Shown here: positions 52,745 through 62,378 of the stretch, one piece after another | Position numbering within the stretch: the stretch's first letter is position 1 | Layout: every line of letters begins with the position of its first letter | NCBI GenBank assembly: GCA_001296005.1 | Contig: LJHR01000015.1 | Coordinates: 186,001 to 250,000, forward strand | Reading direction: 5' to 3' | Source: an alpha proteobacterium AAP38 | GTDB lineage: Bacteria; Pseudomonadota; Alphaproteobacteria; Azospirillales; Azospirillaceae | DNA length: 64,000 bases | Notes under the pieces: model-generated | What the model saw: only the letters and a program-made list of their open reading frames with translations | What the model was told of the DNA's origin: nothing | Database searches by the model: none | Program-made: the position numbers and the translations under genes

Positions 52745-54997
52745 TCAGAACTGCTTCTTCAGCGACACGAAGAACTGACGCGGCGCACCGGCCAGCAGGG
52801 TCTGGGACGTGCCCGTCGGGTCGCTGTTGGTGAAGCCGTTGGAACCGATGGTCGACACATATTCCTTGTCGAACAGGTTGGTCACATTGGCCTGCAGCTC
52901 GGTGCCTTCCAGCCAGGCATTGCCTTCGAACCGGTAACCGACGCTGATTTCCGCCAGCGTATAGCCTTCGACCGAGGCGTCGTTCAGGTAGGTGTAGTAG
53001 CGCTTGCCGGTATAGGCGGCGCTGGCCGAGGCATAGAGATTGCCGTCGTCGTACTTCAGCTCGCCGCGCAGCAGGTTCTTCGGTGCGTTGACGACGGTCT
53101 TGCCATCGGTCGCCGCCGTCACGGCGCCATTGGCCCCCAGGACGTTGTCGTCATAGGAGCTGTCATTGTAGGTGTAGGAGGCAACGATGGAGACGGCGTC
53201 CGTCACCTCGACGGTCGCACCCGCTTCGATACCGCGCGTGGACACACCGCCGACATTCTGGAGCGCCGATGGGTTGCCGACGATCCCCGGCCCCAAGGTC
53301 AGGGCCAGCAGGCGGTCATCGAACTGCACGTCATAGGCGGCGACCACGCCCTGGACCATGCCGACATTGAAGCGCCAGCCCAGCTCGATGGTCCGGCTGC
53401 TTTCCGGTTCCAGGCTGTTGCGGATGGCGTTGAAGCCGTCCTGGCTGGTGGAGAAGGGGCCGCCCGTGTTGGAGCTTTCGAAGGTGCGGATATTCTCGGC
53501 ATAGGAGCCGAAAATCTGATGCTCGTTGGTCAGCTCATAGACGAAACCGGCCTGGGGCAGGAAATTGTCCTTGGCCTTGATGGTACCGTTCTTCACGGGA
53601 CCGACCAGGGTCTTGGCAGTGTTTTCCACCTTCACGGCCTTGAACCCCGCTGTCACCGTCAGGGCATCCATGACCTTCCAGCTGTCCGACAGGTTGAACT
53701 GCCGGGTTTCGGTGTCGAAGTCATATTCCCACTGCGTGGCCATGGCCCCGCGCTGGAACTGCGTGGAGGAACGGCCCGGGCTGGCGCGGTTCAGGCCGTA
53801 GAAGCGGCGGGCATGGGCAAAGTCGTTCTGTTCGAACCAGAAGCCGCCGCTGACCGTATGATCGCCGATTTCCGCCGTCAGCTGGCTGACGGCACCGTAC
53901 CGTTCGATGCCATATTCGGTGGTGCGGATGGACATCGGCGCCCCACCCGGCGTCACGACATAGGGCGTGAACCACAGGCCCTGGCCGTCATTCTTGTGGG
54001 CATAGCCCGTGACATCCAGCTTCACCGCGTCGGTCAGCGGATAGGTGAGGTTCACCGCGCCGATCGTATCCTCGCGCAGGCCCGCCGCATCATAATAGGC
54101 ATCATCCACGGACGTGATCTTGCCCGGGAAGGGGCCGGTGGCCAGACCGTTATAGATATCGGCGACGCGCAGGGCCGTGGCCCAATCCTTGGCGAAATTG
54201 TCCCAGTTGTAGCCCAGGCGACCGATCATTTCCTTGGACAGGTCCTGGTAATCGTTCTCGGCCCGGTCGGACCAGTTGACCCAGGCGCTGATCTCGCCCT
54301 CGCCCACGCTCTGCACGACCTTGAAATTCAGCTGGTCCTGGCGCTGGACACCATTGCCTTTCCACTTGTCGGCATTCTGGCGGGTGTAGCTGACATAGGC
54401 ACTGGTACCGGTGGACAGTTCACCCGTTTCCAGGCGCACGAAGCCACGGCCCGTCTTCTCGCTGCCGGCGGTGCCGGCGATATAGGCACCCGCTTCCTTG
54501 GCTGGACGGCGGGACGTGAACTGCACCGTACCGCCCAGATTGCTGGTCGAGGCGGTGGCCAGCGAGCCGGCCCCCTGCGCCACCGTCACCTGATCGATAT
54601 TCTCACTGCTGATCGCGCGGGAGATATGCAGGCCGTTATGGTTGCCATAGGACATGTCGCCTAGCGGCACACCATCCAGCGTGAAGCCAAGCTGGTTCTG
54701 GTTGAAGCCACGGATGGTAATGCGGGTCGACCATTCATAGGCGCCGAACGGGTCGGCGGACTGGAAACTGACGCCGGGCAGGTTCTCAATGGCCTTCAGC
54801 GGGCTGGTACCCGGCGCTTCCAGGGCGATGGCGGCCTGGGTCACACCCTGCACCTGCCGGGCCTCGCCACGGCCATAAACGATGATCTCTTCCAACATCG
54901 GGGCCGCTTCGGCGACTTCCGTGGTCTGCGCGAGCGTGGGGGAGACGGCGAACAAGGTGGCGAGCGCGGTCCCCAGGATCAGCTGACGATGGTTCAT
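52745..54997 (-). CDS. TonB-dependent outer-membrane receptor 2
   Basis: 750-aa receptor. The signal peptide MNHRQLILGTALATLFAVSP is followed by EEIIVYGRGEARQVQ (TonB-box region), the plug (LPGVSFQSADPFGAYEWST...GVPLGDMSYGNHNGLHISR...SSENIDQVTVAQGAGSL), and a 22-strand-type barrel ending in KKQF with the aromatic terminal residue. The ATG at 54997 is chosen; the frame remains open 163 codons upstream as a GC artefact. The substrate is unknown. Adjacency to the PhoD-like phosphatase is suggestive. Confidence 0.93.
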   Translation of the reverse strand: MNHRQLILGTALATLFAVSPTLAQTTEVAEAAPMLEEIIVYGRGEARQVQGVTQAAIALEAPGTSPLKAIENLPGVSFQSADPFGAYEWSTRITIRGFNQNQLGFTLDGVPLGDMSYGNHNGLHISRAISSENIDQVTVAQGAGSLATASTSNLGGTVQFTSRRPAKEAGAYIAGTAGSEKTGRGFVRLETGELSTGTSAYVSYTRQNADKWKGNGVQRQDQLNFKVVQSVGEGEISAWVNWSDRAENDYQDLSKEMIGRLGYNWDNFAKDWATALRVADIYNGLATGPFPGKITSVDDAYYDAAGLREDTIGAVNLTYPLTDAVKLDVTGYAHKNDGQGLWFTPYVVTPGGAPMSIRTTEYGIERYGAVSQLTAEIGDHTVSGGFWFEQNDFAHARRFYGLNRASPGRSSTQFQRGAMATQWEYDFDTETRQFNLSDSWKVMDALTVTAGFKAVKVENTAKTLVGPVKNGTIKAKDNFLPQAGFVYELTNEHQIFGSYAENIRTFESSNTGGPFSTSQDGFNAIRNSLEPESSRTIELGWRFNVGMVQGVVAAYDVQFDDRLLALTLGPGIVGNPSALQNVGGVSTRGIEAGATVEVTDAVSIVASYTYNDSSYDDNVLGANGAVTAATDGKTVVNAPKNLLRGELKYDDGNLYASASAAYTGKRYYTYLNDASVEGYTLAEISVGYRFEGNAWLEGTELQANVTNLFDKEYVSTIGSNGFTNSDPTGTSQTLLAGAPRQFFVSLKKQF

Positions 54998-55057
54998 TAT
55001 GGGCATCCCTTTGGTCGCCGGCATGGTTGCTGCGGCGCACAATGGGCGGATAGCATT

Positions 55058-55094
55058 GTTATATTTCAATGATTTGACGTGTTTCCGTCGAAAC
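55058..55094 (-). promoter_or_regulatory. Possible promoter/operator of the TonB receptor 2 gene
   Basis: On the leftward strand TATAAC (plus-strand 55058-55063) could be a -10. GTTTC-cgtc-GAAAC (55081-55094) lies at the -35 position and is palindromic, so it might be an operator. The -35 match is poor. Confidence 0.3.
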
Positions 55095-55287
55095 CATGAT
55101 GGTTCTGTTGCGTGGTTGCAGGAGGGAATGCCGCCACATGCCCCTTCCCTTACGGAAGGTCGGGACCCCCAAATCCCCGCCACTACCGCAGATGTCCCCG
55201 CCGCAAAGCGCCATTGCCGGGCTGCCGGCTTTGCGACTAGAAAGGCCATCAACCTTGGTTTTGTCAGGTATACGGGCGGAGAGTTCC

Positions 55288-56166
55288 ATGCAGCCGATGT
55301 GGCGTGTCGCGTTTGAGGTGCCGGAGGCGCTGGTCCCTGTTTTCGCCGACATGGTGGAACCGCATGTCGACGCCGTCTCCACCTTTGAGTTGCAGGAGGG
55401 CGGCCAGTGGCTGATCGAGTGCACCTCCTATAACGAGCCCGACACCAACCGCATCGGCCTGAAACTGGCGGTGCTGGCCGCCGCACATGGCATCAATGAG
55501 CCGGAACTGACCAAGGAGCCGCTGGCCCCCATTGATTGGGTGACCCAGACCTATCTGTCCTTCCCGCCCATTGAGGCCGGGCGCTTCTTCATCCATGGCA
55601 GCCACCACAAGAAGCCGGTGCCTAAGGGCAAGATGGGCCTGCAGATCGAAGCCGCCATGGCCTTCGGGTCGGGGGAGCATGCGACGACCCAGGGCTGTCT
55701 GCGGGCCATTTCCGAACTGGCGTCGCGCGGGCGCGGCAGTTTTCGCAGCGCGCTGGACATGGGCTGCGGGTCGGGCATTCTGGCGTTTGCCATCGCCAAG
55801 CTGGCGCATAAGCCGGTGATCGGCGTGGATATCGACGAGCTGTCGATTGAGATCGCGACGGAGAATGCGAAGCTGAACCGCGTGCACAAGCTGGTGAAGC
55901 TTTACGCCGCCAACGGCTATGCCGCCGAGGCGGTGCGCCGTCATGGCAAGTTCGACCTGATTGTCGCCAATATCCTGGCCCGCCCGCTGGCCCGGATGTC
56001 GCCGGACCTGGATCGGTTCCTGGCTCCGGGCGGCACCGCCATCCTGTCGGGCCTGCTGCACCGTCAGGAACCGCTGGTGATCAACGCCCACCGCGCGCAG
56101 GGCCTGCGTCTGGTCAAGCGCTTCCGTCTGGGTGACTGGTCCACCCTGGTCCTGAAGAAGGGCTGA
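55288..56166 (+). CDS. prmA: Ribosomal protein L11 methyltransferase
   Basis: 292-aa SAM methyltransferase trimethylating L11. [32 protein letters not shown] (SAM site) and [15 protein letters not shown] (the NxLxxPL catalytic-type loop) are the PrmA hallmarks. The ATG at 55288 follows GGGCGGAGAG. A frame extension to 55096 is not supported. It is followed at 7 nt by a YnfA-family gene. Confidence 0.94.
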   Translation: MQPMWRVAFEVPEALVPVFADMVEPHVDAVSTFELQEGGQWLIECTSYNEPDTNRIGLKLAVLAAAHGINEPELTKEPLAPIDWVTQTYLSFPPIEAGRFFIHGSHHKKPVPKGKMGLQIEAAMAFGSGEHATTQGCLRAISELASRGRGSFRSALDMGCGSGILAFAIAKLAHKPVIGVDIDELSIEIATENAKLNRVHKLVKLYAANGYAAEAVRRHGKFDLIVANILARPLARMSPDLDRFLAPGGTAILSGLLHRQEPLVINAHRAQGLRLVKRFRLGDWSTLVLKKG

Positions 56167-56173
56167 AGCGCCG

Positions 56174-56506
56174 GTGGCCGGCGGCACGGTCCTGCTCTAT
56201 GCCGTCGCCGCCATCGCGGAAATCGCCGGCTGTTTTGCCTTCTGGGCCTGGGCGCGCGATGGGCGCACGGCCCTTTGGCTGGCGCCCGGCATGGCCAGTC
56301 TGGCCCTGTTCGCCTGGGTTCTGACGCGGGTGCCCGCCGATGCGGCGGGCCGGGCCTTCGCCGCCTATGGCGGGGTGTATATCGCCGCCTCGCTGGCCTG
56401 GATGTGGCTGGTGGAGGGGCAGCGGCCCGACCGCTGGGACCTGACGGGTGCAGCCCTCTGCCTGATCGGGGCCGCCACTATCCTGTGGGCACCCCGGGGG
56501 GCGTAA
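56174..56506 (+). CDS. YnfA/UPF0060 family small membrane protein
   Basis: 110-aa protein with four TM helices ([73 protein letters not shown]). The spacing and motifs (E in AEIAGCF, RPDRWD) match UPF0060, an SMR-like family of unknown or multidrug function. The start is a GTG at 56174, 7 nt after prmA. It ends in a GC-rich gap before the convergent rnr gene. Confidence 0.85.
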   Translation: MAGGTVLLYAVAAIAEIAGCFAFWAWARDGRTALWLAPGMASLALFAWVLTRVPADAAGRAFAAYGGVYIAASLAWMWLVEGQRPDRWDLTGAALCLIGAATILWAPRGA

Positions 56507-56617
56507 TCCATCGGTCATCTTGAGATGGTACGGCGGCGACCGCCGCCGCGCCGCCCATGCGGCGTGCCAAGGGCGCGGATGCGCCCGCCCGGCACCTGAG
56601 GGAACAACAAATCCCCT

Positions 56618-58909
56618 TTACCGCCGCCGGCGCGGCGGTTTCGGCATATCCATGCCAGACGGTTCGGCCTCTGCCCGTTCGCGCCGCCGTTCCGGACGGC
56701 CCCGGCGCGATGCCCCCGTGCCCGACCCGCGCCCGCCCGGCATCTCCGTCCCGTCCTGGTTCAGCAGACGGAAGACCATGGAGCCGGTGATGGCGTCGGC
56801 CTCGATCAGCCGGATTTTCACCCGTTCGCCCAGCTTGAACACCCGGCGGTGCCGGCGGCCCAGCAGGCAGTGATGCACCTCGTCATGGTCATAGAAATCG
56901 TCGGGCAGAGTGGAAACGGGCACGATCCCGTCCGCCCCCGTTTCATCCAGCCTGACGAACAGGCCGAAATTGGAGACACCGCTGATCTTGCCGCTAAACG
57001 TCGCCCCCACACGGTCGGCCAGATATGAGGCGACATAGCGGTCCAGCGCGTCGCGTTCCGCATCCGCTGCGCGGCGCTCGGTGCTGGAAATCTGCTCCCC
57101 GATCTTGTCCAGCTTGCCCATCTCCTCATCGCTGAGCCCGCCATCACCCAGGTGATATGCGCGGACCAGGGCGCGATGCACGATCAGGTCGGCATAGCGG
57201 CGGATTGGGCTGGTGAAATGGGCATAGCGTTCCAGCGCCAGACCGAAATGGCCGATATTGTCGGGCTGATACACGGCCTGCGCCTGGGACCGCAGGATGA
57301 CCGTGCTGATCATCTCGGACTCCGGCGTATCCTTGGCCTTGTCCAGGATGTTGGTGAAGGCGGCGGGCCGCATCACCGTCCCCTTGGCGAGGTTGTAGCC
57401 CATCGTCTTCAGGAATTCGCGCAGCGGTTCCAGCTTGTCCAGGGCCGGTTCGGCATGCGCACGATAGAGCAGGGGCGTGTCGCGCGCTTCCAGCGCCTCT
57501 GCCGCCGCGACATTGGCGGCGATCATGAATTCCTCGATCAGGCGGTGGCTGTCGAACCGGGCGCGTACGCCGATTTCGGCGACCTTACCATCCTCCCCGA
57601 TCCGCACCTTGCGTTCCGGTAGGTCCAGTTCCAGCGTCCCGCGCTTGGCCCGCGCCTGCGCCAACACGGCATAGGCACCGTAAAGCGGACGGATGACCGG
57701 GTCCAGCAGCGGCCCCGTCAGATCATCAGGCGCGCCGTTGAACGCTTCCTGCACTTGCTCATAGGTCAGGCGCGCGGCAGAGCGCATCAGACCACGCACG
57801 AACCGGTGCCGTTTGATGCGACCCGCCGCATCGATCCAGATATGGACGGCCAGACAGGCGCGGTTGACACCGGGCTTCAGGCTGCACAGCTCATTCGACA
57901 GCGCTTCGGGCAGCATGGGCACGACGCGGTCGGGGAAGTAACAGCTGTTGCCGCGCTCCAGCGCCGATTTGTCCAGCGGGCTGCCCGGCGTGACATAGGC
58001 CGACACGTCGGCAATGGCGACCAGAAGGTGCCAGCCGCCAGTATTGTTGGGGTCCGTATCGGGTTCGGCAAAGACGGCATCGTCGAAATCGCGCGCATCG
58101 GCCCCGTCGATAGTGACCAGCGGGATATCGCGTAGGTCGGTGCGGCCCGACAGGGTGGGTTCCTGTGCGGCTTCGGCCTGTTCAATCGCGGCGGGCGGGA
58201 AATGTACCGGAATGCCATGCTGGTGGATGGCAATCAGGCTGATGGCCTTGGGCTGGTCGATCCCGCCCAGCACCTCCACCACGCGCGCCTGTTTCAGGCC
58301 ATGGCGGGACGATGGCAGAACCTCTGCCACGACCAGATCGCCGGGGGCGGCGTCCATGGCGTTCTGGGCCAAGATCACGAATTCCGCCTTGGCCCTTCGG
58401 TCGGCGGGGCGCAGGCGGCCGCCATCGGGGCCCTGCTCATAGACGCCCACGATCTGCGCCGTCTGATCGCCGCCCAACTTCTTGATGGTGCGGCCCTCAT
58501 ACAGGTCATCGCGGACGCGGGCCAGCCGGGCCAGCGCGCGGTCGCCCTCACCCAGAGCCGGGGTGCCGCGCCGTTCCGGCTTCATGATGATGCGCGGCGG
58601 TTCCCGGTCTGGGTCGGACCAGTTTAGCGGTCGGGCAATCAGTTCGCCATCGCCATCCACACCCGTGACGATCACCACGCCCACGGGTGGCAGGCTGGCC
58701 GGCGGGGCCAGACGGCGGCGGCCGCCCTTCTCGATCGTCCCATCCCCTTCCAGATCGCGCAGCAACTCCTTCAACGCGATGCGGTCATCGCCATTGATGT
58801 GAAAGGCGCGCGCGATCTCCCGCTTGCCTACCGGATAGGGGCTTTCCCGGATGAATTCCAGGACCTGATCCTTGGTGGGGAAGGGGGCTTCTTTCTTGGG
58901 ATTTTTCAA
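56618..58909 (-). CDS. rnr: Ribonuclease R
   Basis: Processive 3'-5' exoribonuclease that can unwind structured RNA; 763 aa from the TTG at 58909. It has an N-terminal winged-helix and cold-shock-like domains, the RNB catalytic core (VTIDGADARDFDDAVFAE with the metal-binding Asp cluster; SPIRRYADLIVHRALV), a C-terminal S1 domain (GATFSGKISGVSNFGLFVRLDE) and a basic Arg-rich tail. The frame is open to a TTG at 58981, but that part is AT-rich and structured and probably belongs to the leader. The start is therefore tentative. Confidence 0.94.
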   Translation of the reverse strand: MKNPKKEAPFPTKDQVLEFIRESPYPVGKREIARAFHINGDDRIALKELLRDLEGDGTIEKGGRRRLAPPASLPPVGVVIVTGVDGDGELIARPLNWSDPDREPPRIIMKPERRGTPALGEGDRALARLARVRDDLYEGRTIKKLGGDQTAQIVGVYEQGPDGGRLRPADRRAKAEFVILAQNAMDAAPGDLVVAEVLPSSRHGLKQARVVEVLGGIDQPKAISLIAIHQHGIPVHFPPAAIEQAEAAQEPTLSGRTDLRDIPLVTIDGADARDFDDAVFAEPDTDPNNTGGWHLLVAIADVSAYVTPGSPLDKSALERGNSCYFPDRVVPMLPEALSNELCSLKPGVNRACLAVHIWIDAAGRIKRHRFVRGLMRSAARLTYEQVQEAFNGAPDDLTGPLLDPVIRPLYGAYAVLAQARAKRGTLELDLPERKVRIGEDGKVAEIGVRARFDSHRLIEEFMIAANVAAAEALEARDTPLLYRAHAEPALDKLEPLREFLKTMGYNLAKGTVMRPAAFTNILDKAKDTPESEMISTVILRSQAQAVYQPDNIGHFGLALERYAHFTSPIRRYADLIVHRALVRAYHLGDGGLSDEEMGKLDKIGEQISSTERRAADAERDALDRYVASYLADRVGATFSGKISGVSNFGLFVRLDETGADGIVPVSTLPDDFYDHDEVHHCLLGRRHRRVFKLGERVKIRLIEADAITGSMVFRLLNQDGTEMPGGRGSGTGASRRGRPERRRERAEAEPSGMDMPKPPRRRR

Positions 58910-58951
58910 GGGGATGATGTCCGCGTGTGCAAGATGATCTAAAGGCAAAAA

Positions 58952-59003
58952 AATAGGCGAGACGCCGATAGGTTCCTTCAAGAGGAATCAGCGTTCGCCT
59001 ATT
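58952..59003. promoter_or_regulatory. Nested inverted repeats upstream of rnr
   Basis: AATAGGCGA (58952-58960) is complementary to TCGCCTATT (58995-59003). Between them GGTTCCT (58971-58977) pairs with AGGAATC (58983-58989, one G-U). The region divides rnr from the divergent 28-aa ORF and includes a run of seven A/T near 58947-58953. It may be a 5'-UTR fold or operator. Confidence 0.45.
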
Positions 59004-59065
59004 CTATTCCGCGTGGTGTAACAGGCGGCGGATAGGCCACCCCCCGCCACACAGGAGCGAGAAGG

Positions 59066-59152
59066 ATGCTTAGCGAGAATAAGCAACCCCGTTCCGTAGA
59101 ACTGGTGTTCAAAGGCTTCGGCATCAGCCTGCGCCTTGTGATCCGGTTCTAA
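59066..59152 (+). CDS. 28-aa small ORF, putative
   Basis: Peptide beginning MLSENKQPRSVELVF and ending LRLVIRF. The ATG at 59066 follows AGGAGCGAGAAGG, a strong ribosome-binding site. A hairpin follows the stop by 6 nt (59159-59183). The basic, amphipathic C-terminal half (KGFGISLRLVIRF) could associate with membrane or RNA. Too short for family recognition. It is divergent from rnr. It could also be a leader peptide. Confidence 0.42.
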   Translation: MLSENKQPRSVELVFKGFGISLRLVIRF

Positions 59153-59158
59153 GGGGGA

Positions 59159-59183
59159 GCCGGGGTGTTAGCAGCACCCCGGC
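59159..59183 (+). terminator. Stem-loop after the 28-aa ORF
   Basis: GCCGGGGTG (59159-59167) pairs perfectly with CACCCCGGC (59175-59183) around 7 nt. No U-run, but the position directly after the small ORF supports a discrete transcript. Confidence 0.55.
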
Positions 59184-59245
59184 AACCTTCCCAAATATAA
59201 GCCCGCCGCCGCCATCTGGCAACGGACCGAATCGGTTACCCCGGC

Positions 59246-59908
59246 TCAGCTATAGCGCTGTTCGGTCCAGGGATCGCCTTCATTGTGGTAGCCGCGTTCT
59301 TCCCAGAAGCCGGGGCGGTCATCGGCCACGAATTCGATGCGGTTCACCCATTTGGCGGATTTCCAGAAGTAGAATTTCGGGATGATCACCCGCACCGGCC
59401 CGCCATGTTCGGTCGTGATCGGCTTGCCTTCCCAGCTATGGGCCAGCAGGACATCGTTATCGTCAAACACCGACAGCGCCACATTGGTCGTGTAGCCATC
59501 GTAGGAATGAAACACGACATGTCTGGCCTCCGGAAGCGGCTTCACCACCTCCAGGATATGCTTGGCCGAGACGCCTTCCCAGTGATTGTCATAGCGCGAC
59601 CAGGCCGTGACGCAGTGGATATCGGACACGTCGGTGAAGGGCGGCTGGCTTTTGAACTGCGCCCAGCCCCAGGCGGTCGGATGGGCCACCAGCCCATCAA
59701 TGGTCAGTTCCCACTGATCGAGATCGATCTCCGGCTGGATACCCAGATCCAGCACCGGCCAGTTCTTCACCTCCCGCTGACCGGGCGGCAGACGGTCGGC
59801 GCGGGGTGCGGCGGCACCCGTCATCAGGCGGCCTTCCTCGGCCCATTTCTGCTTGGCGCCCACCAGCTTGGCGTTGGGCGGGTTCTCGGGCGTATCGGCG
59901 GGTGACAT
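59246..59908 (-). CDS. Sulfite oxidase-like molybdopterin oxidoreductase
   Basis: 220-aa Moco-binding protein of the sulfite oxidase-like family. The Moco-ligand Cys is in VSDIHCVTAWSRYDNHWEG. Further motifs are WELTIDGLV, VVFHSYDGYTTN, LLAHSWEGKPITTEHGGPVR and PKFYFWKSAKWVNRIEF. It lacks the heme and dimerisation domains of eukaryotic sulfite oxidase and has no export signal, so it is a small cytosolic type. The redox partner is unknown. The ATG at 59908 is chosen; a longer frame to 60445 overlaps the start of the divergent MscS gene. Confidence 0.9.
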   Translation of the reverse strand: MSPADTPENPPNAKLVGAKQKWAEEGRLMTGAAAPRADRLPPGQREVKNWPVLDLGIQPEIDLDQWELTIDGLVAHPTAWGWAQFKSQPPFTDVSDIHCVTAWSRYDNHWEGVSAKHILEVVKPLPEARHVVFHSYDGYTTNVALSVFDDNDVLLAHSWEGKPITTEHGGPVRVIIPKFYFWKSAKWVNRIEFVADDRPGFWEERGYHNEGDPWTEQRYS

Positions 59909-60077
59909 GGATCGTCCGTAGGTTTGTTGGATTGCTTTGCCAGATACATAGCGCGACCGGCGTGCCGGGACGAGAGGCGTTACACACATGGCCTTACCCA
60001 TGGAACATCGGGCCAGGATTGCTATGTTGGGTGTCGCGACCCACCCGGTTTCCGGAACATGAAGGCCCGACCTGCCC

Positions 60078-62378
60078 ATGCAGACCCGCCCGATCCGTTT
60101 TCTCCTGTCCTGCCTGCTTCTCGGCCTGGCCCTTTTGGGGACCCTGCCCGCACCGGCACAGAACGCAGCCCCCGCCGCGGACAAGCCCAATGCTGCCGAG
60201 GTTGATCGGCTGATCACCACCTTGGAGGACCCGGCCAAGCGCGACGCCCTGCTGACGCAGCTGAAAGCGTTGAAGGCGGTGGAGAAGCCGGCAGCAGAGC
60301 CGGAGACGATCGGAAGCCGGGCGCTGGATACTTTGTCGGATCGGATCGACCTTTTCAGCCAGCAGGTGGCCGCGGCCAGCCGCGCCGTCATCGACGCACC
60401 GCATGCGCTGCGCTGGCTGAACCAGCAAGTGGCCGATCCGGCCAAGCGCGATGCCTGGGGCCTGCTGGCCCTGCATCTGGCCGGGATTATCGGCGGCGGC
60501 TATGCCGCGCGCTTTGCCGTGATCTGGCTGCTGGTCCGGCCCCGCAAGGCGCTGGGCGCGCGGTCGCCGGGGAGCCTGCCGGCCAAACTGCTGCTGCTGC
60601 TGGCCCGGCTGGTGATCGACCTGCTGCCCATGGCGTCCTTCGCGCTGGCCGGGTTTGGCCTGTTATCGGCGACGGAGGCGCCGCGCGCGGTGCGGCTGGC
60701 CTCCCTGACCATCCTGAATGCCAGTCTGATAGTGCAGGGCGTGCTGGTGGTCAGCCGGGTGCTGCTGTCCCCTACGACAGCTAATCTGCGGCTGGCGCGC
60801 GTGACGGATGAAACCGCGCAATATCTGCTGATCTGGATCCGCCGCGTCACGATTATCGGTGTCTATGGCTATTTCATGGGCGAGGTGATGCGCGTGCTGG
60901 GCCTGCCCGCCACGCCTCATGCCGCCTGGTTGAAGCTGGTGGGCCTGCTGGTCACCGCCATGCTGATCGTCCTGATCCTGCAGAACCGTGAAGCGGTGGC
61001 GCAGACCCTGCGCGGTCGCCCGGACCCGGTCCCCACCGGGGATGACGAGGCCTTGCGCGCCGTCCTGGCGGGGGAAGCGGCGGGGGATGAACCCCTACCG
61101 CCGCCCAGCACGGCCCAGGCCCGCCGTCATGCCGCCCTGTCGATGGTGCGGCAAAGGCTGGCCGATGTCTGGCATATACTGGCCATCTTATACCTGGGTG
61201 CAGTCTATCTGATTTGGGCGCTGGAGATTGCGGGCGGGTTTGATTTCGTGCTGCGCGCCACGCTGGTCACGGGCGCCATCCTGATCGTCTCCCGACTGTT
61301 GTCGGAAGGGCTGGACCGATTGGTGGATCAGGGGCTGAAGGTTCCCGCTGATGTGCGCACAGCCTATCCGGGGCTGGAGGAACGGGCCAACCGGTACCTG
61401 CCCTTCCTTCGCCGGGTGGCGCAGGTGGTGCTGGCCCTGTTCACCCTGCTGCTGCTGTTGCAGGCCTGGGGTGCCGATGCCTTGTCCTGGCTGGGTTCCG
61501 ACCTGGGCCAGCGGGTGGCGTCCAGTGCCGTGACCATCCTGGTGGTGCTGACCCTGGCCCTGGTGGTCTGGGAAATGGTCAATGGCGCCATCCTGCGTTA
61601 CCTGAACGCCACCGACGATCAGGGGGCGCGGCTGGTGCGCAGTGCGCGGATGCGCACCTTGCTGCCGCTGCTGCGCAATGCCTTGACCATCTTCCTGGTC
61701 ACCATGGCGGGGCTGATCGTGCTGTCGGAAATGGGGGTTAATATCGCGCCCCTGCTGGCCGGTGCCGGTGTCATCGGTCTGGCCGTCGGCTTCGGCGCAC
61801 AGACCCTGGTCAAGGATGTGATCACCGGCCTGTTCATCCTGATCGAAGATACGATCGCGGTGGGCGACAGCGTCACCGTCGGCGGCCTGTCGGGCGGGGT
61901 GGAGGCCATGTCCATACGGTCCATCCGCCTGCGTGGTTATGACGGTGCCGTTCACACCATCCCGTTCAGTTCCGTCACCACCGTCACCAATTCCACCAAG
62001 GATTTCAGCTTTTATGTCCTGAACGTCACCGTCGATTATGCCGTGGACACGGACAAGGTGGTGGCCGTGCTGCGGGATATCGGGGCGCAGATGCAGGCGG
62101 AGCCGGAATATGCGGCCAATATCCTGGGGCCCGTGGAAATCGCCGGTGTGGACGCGTTCCAGGACAGCGCCGTTCTGGTCAAGGGCCGCATCAAGACGCG
62201 GGCCGGGCAGCAATGGGGGATCGGCCGCGAATTCAACCGCCGCATGAAGAAGCGATTCGATGCCGATGGCATCACCATTCCCTTCCCGCAGCAGGTGTTG
62301 CATATCAGTTCCGGTTCAAGCGCCGCCGCCAATCCGTTCACGGCTGGCATGGACGGCGCCTCGCGTACGGATGCATGA
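60078..62378 (+). CDS. MscS-family mechanosensitive channel, large
   Basis: 766-aa inner-membrane channel. A signal peptide (FLLSCLLLGLALLGTLPAPA) is followed by a periplasmic helical region, then about 10 TM helices. The MscS core has the pore helix region LSEMGVNIAPLLAGAGVIGLAVGFGAQTLVKDVITGLF and the beta domain EDTIAVGDSVTVGG...RSIRLRGYDGAVHTIPFSSV. The C-terminal part carries FNRRMKKRFDADGITIPFP. It releases osmolytes under membrane tension. The next gene overlaps its stop by 4 nt. Confidence 0.93.
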   Translation: MQTRPIRFLLSCLLLGLALLGTLPAPAQNAAPAADKPNAAEVDRLITTLEDPAKRDALLTQLKALKAVEKPAAEPETIGSRALDTLSDRIDLFSQQVAAASRAVIDAPHALRWLNQQVADPAKRDAWGLLALHLAGIIGGGYAARFAVIWLLVRPRKALGARSPGSLPAKLLLLLARLVIDLLPMASFALAGFGLLSATEAPRAVRLASLTILNASLIVQGVLVVSRVLLSPTTANLRLARVTDETAQYLLIWIRRVTIIGVYGYFMGEVMRVLGLPATPHAAWLKLVGLLVTAMLIVLILQNREAVAQTLRGRPDPVPTGDDEALRAVLAGEAAGDEPLPPPSTAQARRHAALSMVRQRLADVWHILAILYLGAVYLIWALEIAGGFDFVLRATLVTGAILIVSRLLSEGLDRLVDQGLKVPADVRTAYPGLEERANRYLPFLRRVAQVVLALFTLLLLLQAWGADALSWLGSDLGQRVASSAVTILVVLTLALVVWEMVNGAILRYLNATDDQGARLVRSARMRTLLPLLRNALTIFLVTMAGLIVLSEMGVNIAPLLAGAGVIGLAVGFGAQTLVKDVITGLFILIEDTIAVGDSVTVGGLSGGVEAMSIRSIRLRGYDGAVHTIPFSSVTTVTNSTKDFSFYVLNVTVDYAVDTDKVVAVLRDIGAQMQAEPEYAANILGPVEIAGVDAFQDSAVLVKGRIKTRAGQQWGIGREFNRRMKKRFDADGITIPFPQQVLHISSGSSAAANPFTAGMDGASRTDA

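Noticed and set aside
52439-54664. 741-codon rightward frame opposite TonB receptor 2
   Set aside because: The receptor on the other strand has a signal peptide, plug and barrel; the rightward frame has no coherent protein features.
54998-55486. 163-codon N-terminal extension of TonB receptor 2
   Set aside because: A clear signal peptide starts at 54997, and the extension is Arg/Pro-rich and antisense to the prmA leader.
59909-60445. Extension of the sulfite-oxidase-like frame upstream of 59908
   Set aside because: It overlaps the start of the divergent mscS gene, and family similarity begins after 59908.
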